From Pseudomonadota bacterium (GTDB taxonomy: Bacteria; Pseudomonadota; Gammaproteobacteria; Steroidobacterales; Steroidobacteraceae): 64,000 nucleotides of DNA. Of the stretch, positions 7,242 to 16,361 are shown piece after piece. Under the pieces are notes generated by a model, which searched no databases, was not told the DNA's origin, and saw only the letters and a program-made list of their open reading frames with translations. The translations under genes were made by a program, and so were the position numbers. Every line of letters begins with the position of its first letter. Position 1 is the stretch's first letter. The stretch covers positions 1 through 64,000 of the forward strand of contig JAFEDS010000029.1 of assembly GCA_018241505.1 (NCBI GenBank), read 5' to 3'.

Positions 7242-8031
7242 ATCGTCTTCGTCAAGAGCCCAGCCGAATCAACGGCTTACGCTCGTCCTTACCTTGCGGC
7301 AAGCCCTCTATGATACTTAAATCCCGGAGCTTGCGCCAAGCGTGAAAGGCCCACGGCCTCCCCCTGCCCCCTCGCAGGGCGGCGAAGTATATACGAACGG
7401 CTGGCAATGGGAATCGGGTGGGATGAGAAAGAATCCGGGGCCTACGGCACCCAGGAACGAAGCGGCCGCCGACGGGCCAGGCGCCCCCGCCGGAACCGGC
7501 CGGGCGCCGCCGCCAGGGGCACTGGGGCAACCCTCAATCAGCCCCGAACAGGCCGCCGCCCCTGCTCCCCCTGCCGAGCCTCGTCATGATCTTTCTGATG
7601 CTTCGGATCCAGGGTTTCCGCGGCAGGGCCATCGGCCACCCTACTACCGCTCCACTCGCCCACGGCCGGGACAGGCACGGAATCTGGGGGGACATGAGCC
7701 AATGCGGGGGCAAAATAAAGAACGCAGAAAGCCATCAGCCGGCTGACGAACAATCCAAACAGGGCCAGTCGACGGCTCACCGCGACATCACTTGTTAAAC
7801 GTGCACTATGCATGTCCGTTGCTCGACGCTTCTCAATGCTCAAATGCTACGCCCGTGGCCGCGAATCGGCGCCCGGGAAAGATCCACATTGCAGGTTCCG
7901 CGTCGCCACTCGGCAACAGTGTGTAACTGTGACCGCCGTCTGGACAGGGCGAAGGGCCGCGGCTACGCTCTCCCTGCCGATTTGCAACAGACCAACAAAA
8001 AGCAACTCAGCGCACGCCGAGAGGGAATTCC
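7242..8031. other. Gene-poor stretch between tRNA-His and the metallopeptidase-like gene
   Basis: Frames on the plus strand (for example 7342-7746) are Pro/Arg-rich, low-complexity products of high GC and have no family resemblance. One short minus-strand frame with a possible export signal is listed separately. No RNA gene or strong terminator is evident. The promoter of the gene at 8032 must lie in the right half. Confidence 0.4.
7538..7813 (-). CDS. Possible small exported or membrane-anchored protein
   Basis: A 91-codon frame from ATG at 7813 begins MHSARLTSDVAVSRRLALF and has one hydrophobic segment of about 20 residues ending PALAHVPPDS, then a polar tail rich in Asp, Lys, His and Arg. 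The order (basic N-terminus, hydrophobic stretch, A-x-A-like site) fits a signal peptide or membrane anchor. There is no recognised family and no neighbour in the same orientation. It could equally be chance in a GC-rich region. Confidence 0.3.
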   Translation of the reverse strand: MHSARLTSDVAVSRRLALFGLFVSRLMAFCVLYFAPALAHVPPDSVPVPAVGEWSGSRVADGPAAETLDPKHQKDHDEARQGEQGRRPVRG

Positions 8032-9555
8032 ATGCGATGGCTCGCTTGTATCATCACCTGCCTGCTCCTGAGCGCCCCCGCACAGGCGGCCTGGAAGGCA
8101 GCCAGCAGCGACAATTTCATTGTTTACAGCGACGGCTCGGACAGCGAGCTGTTGAGTTTCACTCAACGGGTGGAGAGATTCGACCAGGTACTGCGGATCA
8201 TGACCGGGCTGAACGCGCCGCCGGCGCCCGTGAAAGTCCGGATCTATCTGGTCGGCAGCGACAGTGTTGTGCACGAGCTGGACTTCAGTCACCGCGGTCA
8301 CCTCGCGGGATTTTATGCCGCCCGGATCAGCGGTGGCATCGCGGTTGTCAATCGGACACGGGCGCACAATGAATTCGCAATGGATGGCGAAATCGTTCTC
8401 TACCACGAATACTCACATCACTACATGGAGCAATACTTTCCCGCGGCCTATCCCATCTGGTACCAGGAGGGGTTTGCGGAGTATTTCGCGCCGACGAAAT
8501 TCGACAAGGACGGCGTCGTCGAAGTCGGCAAAGTGGAGATGCCGCGGCTACCGGCACTTTACAACGAGGAATGGTTGAGCACGCAGCAGTTGATGACGGC
8601 AACGCTCGACAACCTGCCGGAAAAGCAGTGGAACCAGTTCTATGCGCAAGGTTGGTTGTTGACACACTACCTGTTCAGCACCCCGGCCCGTCACGATCAG
8701 TTCAAGGAGTACCTGCACCTTCGAGCTCAGGGTGTTGCACACGAAGAGGCTCTGCAGAAGGCGTTCAATCTGACCGACGAGCAACTGGGCAAGGAATTGC
8801 ACAAGTATTTCGGCAAGGGCACGGTGCTCGTCAAACTCCTGACCGCGGCCAGCCTCAAACAGGTACCGACAGTGTCGCTGCGCACGCTGTCACAGCCCGA
8901 AGCGGATTGTCTGCTGCCCACGGTCCATGTCGAGCTCGGCGTATCCGATACCGACAAAACGAAGCTGCTGGAGCAGGTTCGGGCCACGGCCAAACACCTG
9001 CCCGGCAATGAGTATGCCCAGGTGATGCTCGGCGAAGCAGAAGCACGCTACGGCGATGCAGCTCGGGCCCGCGAGCTCCTGCAGGCACAGGTGGAAGCAA
9101 CCCCGGACAATCGCGCCGCGCTGTTGAGTCTCGCAGCACTGGAATTGCAGGCCGATCAGGCAGACCACGAGGCACGGCTCGCCGCCGACCGGCGTGCGCG
9201 CAAGTTGGCCGTCAAGGCCAACAAGCTCGACTCAAATGACCCCGAGGCGCTGTACTTCTTCTACCTGAGCTTCATGCACGAAGACAATGGACCTAGTCAG
9301 AACGCCATCGCCGCCTTGGCACAAGCCTACAACAATCTGCCTCAGTTCCAGCCGTTCGCGCTCGCGCAGGCCCGGCAGGACCTGCACGATGGAAAGCCTG
9401 ACAGCGCCGTAGCTGAACTGAAGCCGATAGCCTACTCACCTCACGGTGGCAAGTATGCACAGAAGATGAGGGCCTGGATCGAGGACATCCAGGCTAAAAA
9501 ATCACCGGCGCTGGCCGACTCAACAGCAGAAGAGCCCTCGGACAACGCGAAATGA
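8032..9555 (+). CDS. Secreted gluzincin-type protein (DUF1570-like) with TPR-like C-terminus
   Basis: This 507-aa protein has a signal peptide (MRWLACIITCLLLSAPAQA, residues 1-19). The N-terminal ~260 residues contain HEYSH at 125-129 and a downstream EGFAEYF at 146-152, which together give the HExxH zinc ligands and a third glutamate ligand of gluzincin peptidases; this resembles the DUF1570 group. Residues ~300-480 consist of repeated helical pairs (LLEQVRATAKHLPGNEYAQVMLGEAEARYGDAARARELLQ and similar) typical of TPR motifs. It is predicted to be a periplasmic or envelope-associated metallopeptidase-like protein; substrate unknown. It is a single gene, converging with fecR downstream by a 12-bp gap. 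Confidence 0.85.
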   Translation: MRWLACIITCLLLSAPAQAAWKAASSDNFIVYSDGSDSELLSFTQRVERFDQVLRIMTGLNAPPAPVKVRIYLVGSDSVVHELDFSHRGHLAGFYAARISGGIAVVNRTRAHNEFAMDGEIVLYHEYSHHYMEQYFPAAYPIWYQEGFAEYFAPTKFDKDGVVEVGKVEMPRLPALYNEEWLSTQQLMTATLDNLPEKQWNQFYAQGWLLTHYLFSTPARHDQFKEYLHLRAQGVAHEEALQKAFNLTDEQLGKELHKYFGKGTVLVKLLTAASLKQVPTVSLRTLSQPEADCLLPTVHVELGVSDTDKTKLLEQVRATAKHLPGNEYAQVMLGEAEARYGDAARARELLQAQVEATPDNRAALLSLAALELQADQADHEARLAADRRARKLAVKANKLDSNDPEALYFFYLSFMHEDNGPSQNAIAALAQAYNNLPQFQPFALAQARQDLHDGKPDSAVAELKPIAYSPHGGKYAQKMRAWIEDIQAKKSPALADSTAEEPSDNAK

Positions 9556-9567
9556 CGTGCCCGGTCG

Positions 9568-10602
9568 CTAACGCGACGGCGCCCGCCGCAGCACGATCCG
9601 GTCAGGCAGGCGGCTGGCCGAGACGCCGAAGCGCTCCTCAATGACACGCACAAATGCGTCTACATTGGTCGCACGGAAGTAACCACCGATGCGCAGCTTG
9701 CCAACAGCCGGCTCATCGATCTCCAGCTTCCTCTGGTTGTAGCGATTGAACTCGTCAACGACTTCCGCGAGCGTCTGACCGTTGAATCCCAGCATGCCGC
9801 GCTGCCAGGCGAGCTTGCGGGCAACCTCACTCTCATCGACATCCTTGACTTCGAGCTGAGCCGCGTGAGCGATGGCAAATCGGCCGGCGCCCACGACGTG
9901 CAGCCCGTCGGGCGCTTGCAGCGAAGCAGTTGGACCGACCGCGACTGCGCCTTCAACGATCATGACTTCGAGGCCGGCGGGAATCTTGTGCACATTGAAG
10001 CTCGTCCCGACCGCCCGCACCGCGGTTCCGTTCGCCGCCACAACAAACGGCCGGGATGCGTCGCGGGCCACTTCAAAGCTCGCTTCGCCGCGCAGCAGCT
10101 CGATGTCTCGCTTCGTTTTCCGAAAGACAACCTGCACTTCACTATCGGTGTTGATTTGAACAACGGACCCGTCGGACAGTACGACGCGTTGGAAACCGCC
10201 GAGCGCAGTGGTGTAGCGCATCTCCGCCGCGAAATAGTTGTCGCGATGCTGCCAAATCCAAAGCACCCCGATCGCTGCCAAGAGACTGGCCGCAAGGCCA
10301 ATCGGCAGATAGACCTGCCGTGCGCGCGACGAAGGCTCCGAATCCGGCCAGGCCCTATGACCCCGGCCCACCCTGAGATCGGCTGCCGGCGGATCCCGGT
10401 CCAACTCCTCCTCGGGCCGGTGCAGGGCGCGTAACCGATCGAGCCGGCCCCAAACATGCTGGAGGCGCAAGTAGGCCGCATGGTGCCGCGGGTCAGCCTG
10501 ACACCAACGCTGGAATTCATCCAACAATTCCTCGGAAGTCCCGTTGTCATCGAGACGGGCGAGCCAGTCAGCAGCCTGCAGGTCAATGTCTTCACTCGAC
10601 AT
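9568..10602 (-). CDS. FecR-type anti-sigma regulator
   Basis: This 344-aa protein uses the ATG at 10602, because a longer frame would run inside the sigma gene. The cytoplasmic DUF4880 domain is seen at residues ~5-55 (ADWLARLDDN..., FQRWCQADPRHHAAYLRLQHVW), followed by a linker and one membrane segment at ~98-117 (LPIGLAASLLAAIGVLWIW). A periplasmic FecR domain follows (TALGGFQRVVLSDGSVVQINTDS, then GEASFEVARD..PFVV, AVGTSFNV) and a C-terminal STN-like part. FecR proteins relay receptor occupancy to their ECF sigma. The gene overlaps the sigma gene by 11 bp. The likely receptor partner is the STN-bearing TBDR at 18173. Confidence 0.93.
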   Translation of the reverse strand: MSSEDIDLQAADWLARLDDNGTSEELLDEFQRWCQADPRHHAAYLRLQHVWGRLDRLRALHRPEEELDRDPPAADLRVGRGHRAWPDSEPSSRARQVYLPIGLAASLLAAIGVLWIWQHRDNYFAAEMRYTTALGGFQRVVLSDGSVVQINTDSEVQVVFRKTKRDIELLRGEASFEVARDASRPFVVAANGTAVRAVGTSFNVHKIPAGLEVMIVEGAVAVGPTASLQAPDGLHVVGAGRFAIAHAAQLEVKDVDESEVARKLAWQRGMLGFNGQTLAEVVDEFNRYNQRKLEIDEPAVGKLRIGGYFRATNVDAFVRVIEERFGVSASRLPDRIVLRRAPSR

Positions 10603-11236
10603 TGCGCACACGCCCTTGCCCCGCCGCAGGCACCGCTGCCGCTGAGCTATCCATCGGACCCATCGTTTCCAACATGCGCGCGGCGCACAGCCGCACGCCG
10701 TAACTAACGTGCTTCTCCACCGTGTGCTCGGCGATACCCAAGCGAGCGGCAATTTCCTTTTGCGACAGTCCGTGTATTTTCCGCAACGTCAGAACCTCTC
10801 GACATTTATCGGGCAGCGAAGCAATTACCCGCGCCAGCAGCTCCAGTTCCTGGCAGGTGTTCAAATTCTGATCGGGCGGTGGTTCAACCTCCCCTTCTGT
10901 TACGACGCGCGTGCTGGCGACTTCCGTCAGAGCATCCAGCGAAACCACGGGAAGGCGCCGCAGGTGATCCAGGGCCACGTGACGGGCCGTCGTAAAAAGG
11001 AACGCACGAACAGTCCGCACCGCCCCCCGCTGTGAGGGTGAAAGCGCGATCAGGCGGGCGTAGGTTTCCTGGACGACATCGCTGATGTCGACCCGGTCAC
11101 CGACCACTCTTCTTAGATAGGACCGCAGATGGGGCTCATGCACCAACACCTGCGCAAACCAAGCTCGTATAGCGGGATCTTCCACGTTTCCAGCGCCCCC
11201 TGACTCAAGGCTAGTGCACGGCAGGAGCAGGGGCAA
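10592..11236 (-). CDS. FecI-type ECF sigma-70 factor
   Basis: This 214-aa protein has sigma region 2 (residues ~30-95: LRSYLRRVVGDRVDISDVVQETYARLIAL, FLFTTARHVALDHLRR) and region 4 (LPDKCREVLTLRKIHGLSQKEIAARLGIAEHTVEKHV, residues ~140-180). The DHLRR and VEKHV features are typical of the FecI branch. It is translationally coupled to FecR by overlapping ends. A short acidic, Pro-rich linker joins the two regions. The Tat amidase and the receptor at 13161 lie divergently 135 bp upstream, so the sigma factor may drive those genes; that is inference. Confidence 0.95.
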   Translation of the reverse strand: MPLLLPCTSLESGGAGNVEDPAIRAWFAQVLVHEPHLRSYLRRVVGDRVDISDVVQETYARLIALSPSQRGAVRTVRAFLFTTARHVALDHLRRLPVVSLDALTEVASTRVVTEGEVEPPPDQNLNTCQELELLARVIASLPDKCREVLTLRKIHGLSQKEIAARLGIAEHTVEKHVSYGVRLCAARMLETMGPMDSSAAAVPAAGQGRVRNVE

Positions 11237-11370
11237 ATTTTGTTTCTATCGGCCTACCGGAAGTGCTCGGCATCACAGTCGTATGACGTTAAAGGGGGAT
11301 GAAAGCCGCCGGGTGACCATGGCCGCTGCGGAGGGAGCCCCCTTGGATAACACTTTCTTGGGGGGGAAGT

Positions 11371-13125
11371 TTGGCTAATCGCACACACGTCTCGCGGCGT
11401 TCCCTGTTGAAGCAAGTGGCCGGCGGCGCAGTCGCAGTCGGGGCGCAGCGCGCGGATACCGCAGCCGCGGGACCCGACGTTCCCCTGCCTCAGCCACCCC
11501 CGATTGAGTCAGATCTGGCCGCCACGGAGCGCATCCTCGGCCTGGCATATACCGAAGCCAAGCGCAGGCAAGTTGCTAGGACCTACGATGACACGCGGAA
11601 GAATCTTGGACGCGTTCGCGCGCTCTCACTTCCGAACGATGTTTCTCCCGCCGCACGCTTCGATCCGCGGTTACCGGGCAAGACATACGGGCTGCCAAAG
11701 GCCGGCGTCCGCGGTAAAGCGCCAACCCCGGATCACATACCAACATCGCCGGTCGACATTGCGTTCGCGCCGGCGTGGAAACACGCAGGTTGGCTCCGGA
11801 CCAAGCAGATTTCCAGCACCGAGCTGACCCGGCTGTATCTGGACCGGATTGACCACCTGGCGCCGGGCCTCGAGAACTTCATCACGGTGACCCACGACCT
11901 GGCTCTCCAACAGGCGGCGCGTGCCGATGCGGATTTGGCACGGGGCCGGGTCCGCTCGAGGTTACATGGCGTTCCCTACGGCCTGAAGGACCTGTTTGAC
12001 GTGACAGGAGTCCGGACAACCTGGGGCGCCGAACCCTACAAAGACCGCATCGCAGCGGGGAATGCCGCGATTGTCGACAAACTGGACAACGCCGGCGCGG
12101 TACTGCTGGGCAAGACAGCTCTCGGCGCACTCGCTTACGGGGACATCTGGTTTGGCGGCAGGTCACGCAATCCGTGGAATTCTGACGAAGGCTCTTCTGG
12201 ATCCTCCGCGGGATCCGCCTCCGCGACCGCCGCGGGACTGGTCGGCTTTTCTATCGGGACGGAAACCCTAGGATCGATCGTTTCGCCGTCAAATCGCTGT
12301 GGTACGACGGGCATCCGGCCGACGTTCGGTCGTGTGTCACGTCACGGCGGCATGTCGTTGTGTTGGTCCTGGGACAAGATCGGACCGATCTGCCGAACCG
12401 TGGATGACTGCGCGCTCGCGCTCGAAATCATCAACGGCTACGACGCCCGGGATTGGGGCTCAATTGATGCGCCATTGGGCTGGGACTGGCAAGGAAGCGC
12501 CCGCGGACTCCGAGTGGGGTACGTATCCGCCTGGTTCGAGGGGACCGCAGTTACGGAGGTCGACCGCCGTGCGTTGCAGGCGGTGCGTGACACCGGCGCC
12601 GAGTTGGTCGAAGTGAACGTCCAGGACCTCCCTTACGATCTGTTGAGCACGCTCGTATTCATAGAGGCTGCCGCCGCTTTTTCCGAGCTGACACTCACGA
12701 ACCGCGATGACGAGCTCAAATGGCAGGACGATATCGCCTGGCCCAACAGTTGGCGCCGTGCACACCTCTTCCCGGCTGTCGAGATGGTGCAGCTCGAGCG
12801 GCTGCGACGCCAGACCATGGTTGCGTTCGATCAGTTGTTCGGCGGGATCGATGCGCTGATCGGCCCCCTCTCGGCGCCCGGAGTGCTCGCGGCAACCAAC
12901 GCTACCGGTCATCCGTGCCTGGTACTGAAGGCCGGCTTCGTCGAGCGCCCAACCCGCAAAATCACTGACGAGCCGTCGGACGCCAGCGGCCCCAAGCATC
13001 GCGTGCCACGGGCAATTACGCTCTGGAGCGCCCTCTTTCGCGAAGACCTGTTGATTACCCTCGGCCGCGCAATGGAACAGGCGCTGGCCGTGTCTGGCGA
13101 ACACCCATCGCTCGCCCGTACCTAG
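11371..13125 (+). CDS. Tat-exported amidase (amidase signature family)
   Basis: This 584-aa protein is read from a TTG start preceded by a G-rich sequence. A twin-arginine signal SRRSLLKQVAGGAVAVG lies at residues 8-24. The amidase-signature triad is intact: Lys206 in VPYGLKDLFD, the cis-Ser in GSSGSSAGS (~278) and nucleophile Ser302 in LGSIVSPSNRCG. These enzymes hydrolyse amides or peptidyl amides by Ser/cis-Ser/Lys catalysis; the Tat signal puts it in the periplasm. An extra N-terminal helical stretch (~45-135) precedes the catalytic domain. It ends 36 bp before the TBDR at 13161, suggesting that the receptor delivers the substrate or takes up its product. Confidence 0.9.
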   Translation: MANRTHVSRRSLLKQVAGGAVAVGAQRADTAAAGPDVPLPQPPPIESDLAATERILGLAYTEAKRRQVARTYDDTRKNLGRVRALSLPNDVSPAARFDPRLPGKTYGLPKAGVRGKAPTPDHIPTSPVDIAFAPAWKHAGWLRTKQISSTELTRLYLDRIDHLAPGLENFITVTHDLALQQAARADADLARGRVRSRLHGVPYGLKDLFDVTGVRTTWGAEPYKDRIAAGNAAIVDKLDNAGAVLLGKTALGALAYGDIWFGGRSRNPWNSDEGSSGSSAGSASATAAGLVGFSIGTETLGSIVSPSNRCGTTGIRPTFGRVSRHGGMSLCWSWDKIGPICRTVDDCALALEIINGYDARDWGSIDAPLGWDWQGSARGLRVGYVSAWFEGTAVTEVDRRALQAVRDTGAELVEVNVQDLPYDLLSTLVFIEAAAAFSELTLTNRDDELKWQDDIAWPNSWRRAHLFPAVEMVQLERLRRQTMVAFDQLFGGIDALIGPLSAPGVLAATNATGHPCLVLKAGFVERPTRKITDEPSDASGPKHRVPRAITLWSALFREDLLITLGRAMEQALAVSGEHPSLART

Positions 13126-13160
13126 GCCCATCGACAACACCAAAAGAGATGTAGTCACCC

Positions 13161-16100
13161 ATGCACCCAATTTACCGCCGCTACAGTGGCCAACGATGTC
13201 TACTGCCGATCGCATTGGCTGCCCTGACCCTCACACCGGCAGCACGAGCACAGGTCAAGTCAAATGACTCAACGGCCGCCGCCGATATTCAGGAAGTGGT
13301 CATTACCGGTTCACGCATCGCACGCCCGGATCTCGACCGGCTGCAGCCAACGACCGTGGTCAACAATGAGACGTTCGAGCAGCGCGGCTATACCGACGTT
13401 GCACAGGCCTTGGGCGAGCTGCCGGCATTCGGTATCCAGGCGGCAGGCCAGGCAAATCAACAAGGCGGGTTCGGCAGCGTCGGACAGTCATTTGTCGATC
13501 TGTATTCGCTCGGCTCGCAGCGAACGCTGACTCTCGTCAACGGGCGGCGGTTTGTCTCATCGAACTCGCCCAGTCTGAACGGAGGGTCGATCTCTCCTGG
13601 TCAACAGGTTGACCTCAATGTCATCCCCACGCAACTGATCGAGAGGGTCGAAACCATATCGGTGGGCGGCGCCCCCATCTATGGAGCCGACGCGATCTCC
13701 GGCACCGTCAACATCATCCTCAAAAAGAATTTCGACGGACTGGCTGTCGATGCCCAGGCGGGCGTATCAAACCAAAAGGACGCTTGGAATTACCGCGGCA
13801 GCATACTGGCCGGCAAGAATCTCTTCGATGATCGCCTGAATCTGACCGCCGTCGCCGAATTCAACAAATCGGACGGCCTGAAGGGAACCGCACGTCAAAA
13901 CTACGCGCAGGACCTGCAGTTCGAAGCACCGCTCGATCCTAAGAATCCCTTCACGCGTGTTCTGACCCAGCATGCCCAGGTGCCCACCGTCAGCACATCG
14001 GGCATTCCATTGCTGGACGACAGCGGATTGCTGCCGGCCTTCGGCGTCGATCCGAAAAAGATCGGTGTCACCAATGCGGCGGGACAGGTCCTGGCGTTCG
14101 CGCCCGGGTCGAGCGCTCTCACGCCCTACAACCTGGGCACGCAAACGGGCAATCCGATCTTTTGGTCGGGCGGAGACGGTATCGCACTCTCGCAGTTCAG
14201 CAACCTGCTTGCCGCTCTGGAGCGCGTCAACCTGGATACGCTCGGGACCTTCAAGATCAACGACCACATGACCCTCTCCGCCGAAGGATGGTTCTCCGAG
14301 ACTCACGGTCGCACGTTGGCCGCGCAGCCTGCCTATAACACGAGCCTGTTTGGTGGCGCGAACACCCCCAACGGCAACTTCGTTGTGCCGGTGGACAACG
14401 CGTTCCTGTCCGCCGCCGATCAGGCAACCATCCAGGCCGAATTGAACAACTATGGCGCCACGCTACCCTTGAACAAGGGTAAGACCTTTGACAAGAACTG
14501 GAACGCCCAGCACTTCTACCTGTCCCGCGCCAACGTCGACCTCCAGACCAACTCGGCGACCTCCAGCCAGGTGCTGGCCCGTGGTGTGGTCGGACTCAGC
14601 GGCGACTTCTCCGTCTACGATCGCAACTACAACTGGGACGTTTCCATGTCCTACGGTTCGTCGCGAACACTGAGCGCGAATGGTCGCTACGTTTTCCAGA
14701 ACGTCCAGAACGCCCTCAATGCGGTCAAGGATGCGTCCGGCAACATCATCTGCGGCGGCAATCCGGTCGCGGCGGCAATCTCCACCGCCTCGAGCACCTG
14801 CGCGCCTCTCAATGTCTTCGGTCTCGGCTCGCCGAGCACCGCCGCACTCAACTACATCACACACGACGCACTGGCAAAGTCATTGAACACTCAGCGCGAC
14901 GCGACCGTGAATCTGAGCGGCGACATTCTCAAGCTGCCCGCCGGAGAATGGAAAGGCGCCATTGGTTTCGAGAATCGCCGCGAAGCGGCCTACTTCGAGC
15001 CCGACAACTATTACACCGGAAATTTCGGCCAGGTGTTCGCCACACCCATCGAAGGCGCGTATCGCACCAACGAGACTTATGCGGAAACGTTGATTCCTAT
15101 CATCGAGCCCGCGCAGGACATCCCGGGCTTGCACCAGGTTGAGCTGGAGGGCGCCGCCCGCCGCGTGAGCAACTCCATCGCCGGCTCTGCGACAACCTGG
15201 ACCGGTGGACTGCGGTGGTCGCCGATTTCGGACGTGCAGTTCCGGGCCAACAAGACGAAGTCGATCCGCGCCCCGGCCATCACGGAGCTGTTCCTGCCCG
15301 CCGCGACCGGTTTCGAGTTCGCGAACGATCCTTGCGATAAGAACTACGTCAACCAGGGGGTGGCCCCGGGCAGGCGCGCGGCCAATTGCGCGGCCGCCGG
15401 CATTGACACCAAGACGTTCGTATCGAACGTCGTGAACGCAACCGCTCGAGGGTTGACCTCCGGCAATGCCGGCCTGACCAGTGAGGTCGCCGACTCGAAG
15501 ACCTTCGGTGTCGTGCTGCGGCCACGCTGGGTGCCGCGGCTGGTCGTCACGTTGGACTACATCGAGATCAATCTCACCAACGCCATCGAGCAATTGAATC
15601 TCGTGGAAGTCATGAACGCCTGCTACGACGCGGTCAACTATCCGAACAATCCCTCCTGCGCGCAGTTCACCCGCGACGCAAACGGACAGGTAACGAGCTT
15701 CCACGACGGTTTCGTCAACGCCGGCCTGCTCGACTTCCAAGGCCTTTCCGGAACCGTGGAGTACTCGCTGAACCTGCCGAGCACCTGGGGAAAGATCAAC
15801 TGGCGCGCCAACTACCTCGACACACGCAAGCTGGTACAGGTGATCGGCACCGCCAGCCCGCAGAATCTCGCCGGGGAGCTGGGCGGTGCCAATCCATTCA
15901 TTGCCGTACCGAAGGGCAAGGCCACTGTCGATGTCGAGTATCGCCGTGGCCCCCTCTCCTGGTTCTGGCAAGCCCAGTACTACAGCGGACTCAACTTCGA
16001 CAATGCCAACACGGCAGGTTCTCAGGACATCCTGCGTGTCAATCCCTGGTGGCTGCTCAATTCGACGCTCTCGTATGACATCAGCGACAAGTTCACCACG

Positions 16101-16247
16101 CGCCTCATTGTCGACAACGTGTTCAACAAGGAGCCGCCGTATCCGGCACTCGCGGGCACCGGTGGTAACAACCGGTCGGCCACATCGTTGTACTCCGCCG
16201 GCATCATCGGACGAAGTTACCTGCTGGCTTTCAGCTACAAGTTCTGA
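13161..16247 (+). CDS. TonB-dependent outer-membrane receptor
   Basis: This 1028-aa protein has a signal peptide of about 30 residues (ending ARA-Q), a TonB-box-like EVVITGSRI at 45-53, a plug domain (LGELPAF..., NGRRF, PIYGADAISGTVNIILKKNFDG) and a C-terminal beta-barrel ending in aromatic SYKF. It belongs to the large group of TBDRs with the VITGSR motif typical of Xanthomonad/Caulobacter-type nutrient importers. It follows the Tat amidase in the same direction by 36 bp, so the two probably form an operon. The ligand is not identifiable; an amide or peptide-like compound is a guess from the neighbour. It lacks an STN domain, so it does not itself signal through FecR. Confidence 0.95.
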   Translation: MHPIYRRYSGQRCLLPIALAALTLTPAARAQVKSNDSTAAADIQEVVITGSRIARPDLDRLQPTTVVNNETFEQRGYTDVAQALGELPAFGIQAAGQANQQGGFGSVGQSFVDLYSLGSQRTLTLVNGRRFVSSNSPSLNGGSISPGQQVDLNVIPTQLIERVETISVGGAPIYGADAISGTVNIILKKNFDGLAVDAQAGVSNQKDAWNYRGSILAGKNLFDDRLNLTAVAEFNKSDGLKGTARQNYAQDLQFEAPLDPKNPFTRVLTQHAQVPTVSTSGIPLLDDSGLLPAFGVDPKKIGVTNAAGQVLAFAPGSSALTPYNLGTQTGNPIFWSGGDGIALSQFSNLLAALERVNLDTLGTFKINDHMTLSAEGWFSETHGRTLAAQPAYNTSLFGGANTPNGNFVVPVDNAFLSAADQATIQAELNNYGATLPLNKGKTFDKNWNAQHFYLSRANVDLQTNSATSSQVLARGVVGLSGDFSVYDRNYNWDVSMSYGSSRTLSANGRYVFQNVQNALNAVKDASGNIICGGNPVAAAISTASSTCAPLNVFGLGSPSTAALNYITHDALAKSLNTQRDATVNLSGDILKLPAGEWKGAIGFENRREAAYFEPDNYYTGNFGQVFATPIEGAYRTNETYAETLIPIIEPAQDIPGLHQVELEGAARRVSNSIAGSATTWTGGLRWSPISDVQFRANKTKSIRAPAITELFLPAATGFEFANDPCDKNYVNQGVAPGRRAANCAAAGIDTKTFVSNVVNATARGLTSGNAGLTSEVADSKTFGVVLRPRWVPRLVVTLDYIEINLTNAIEQLNLVEVMNACYDAVNYPNNPSCAQFTRDANGQVTSFHDGFVNAGLLDFQGLSGTVEYSLNLPSTWGKINWRANYLDTRKLVQVIGTASPQNLAGELGGANPFIAVPKGKATVDVEYRRGPLSWFWQAQYYSGLNFDNANTAGSQDILRVNPWWLLNSTLSYDISDKFTTRLIVDNVFNKEPPYPALAGTGGNNRSATSLYSAGIIGRSYLLAFSYKF

Positions 16248-16326
16248 TCGGGCCGGTCAGCCCAGGGGGCCACGGACGGCTCCCGTTGGTTAGTAGATCG
16301 GGGGAGTTTCGCCCCCAGCCTCTGAT

Positions 16327-16361
16327 AGAACCGTACGTGACAGTCTCCCGTCATACGGCTC
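16327..16361 (-). ncRNA. Group II intron domain V
   Basis: Read on the minus strand, the ~35-nt hairpin begins GAGCCGTATG and ends CACGTACGGTTCT, with the AGC catalytic triad, a GAGA-type tetraloop and the two-base bulge position of bacterial domain V. The stop codon of the RT frame (TGA, 16351-16353) lies inside this hairpin, so the protein reading frame runs from domain IV into domain V. Confidence 0.85.

Noticed and set aside
7148-7345. Short frame spanning tRNA-His
   Set aside because: It is a translation of the reverse side of a tRNA gene, a common artefact.
7342-7746. Plus-strand Pro/Arg-rich frame in the tRNA-His downstream region
   Set aside because: Low-complexity product of high GC with no family resemblance.
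14880-15971. Antisense frame (363 codons) opposite the TBDR at 13161
   Set aside because: Shadow of the receptor barrel, no motif.
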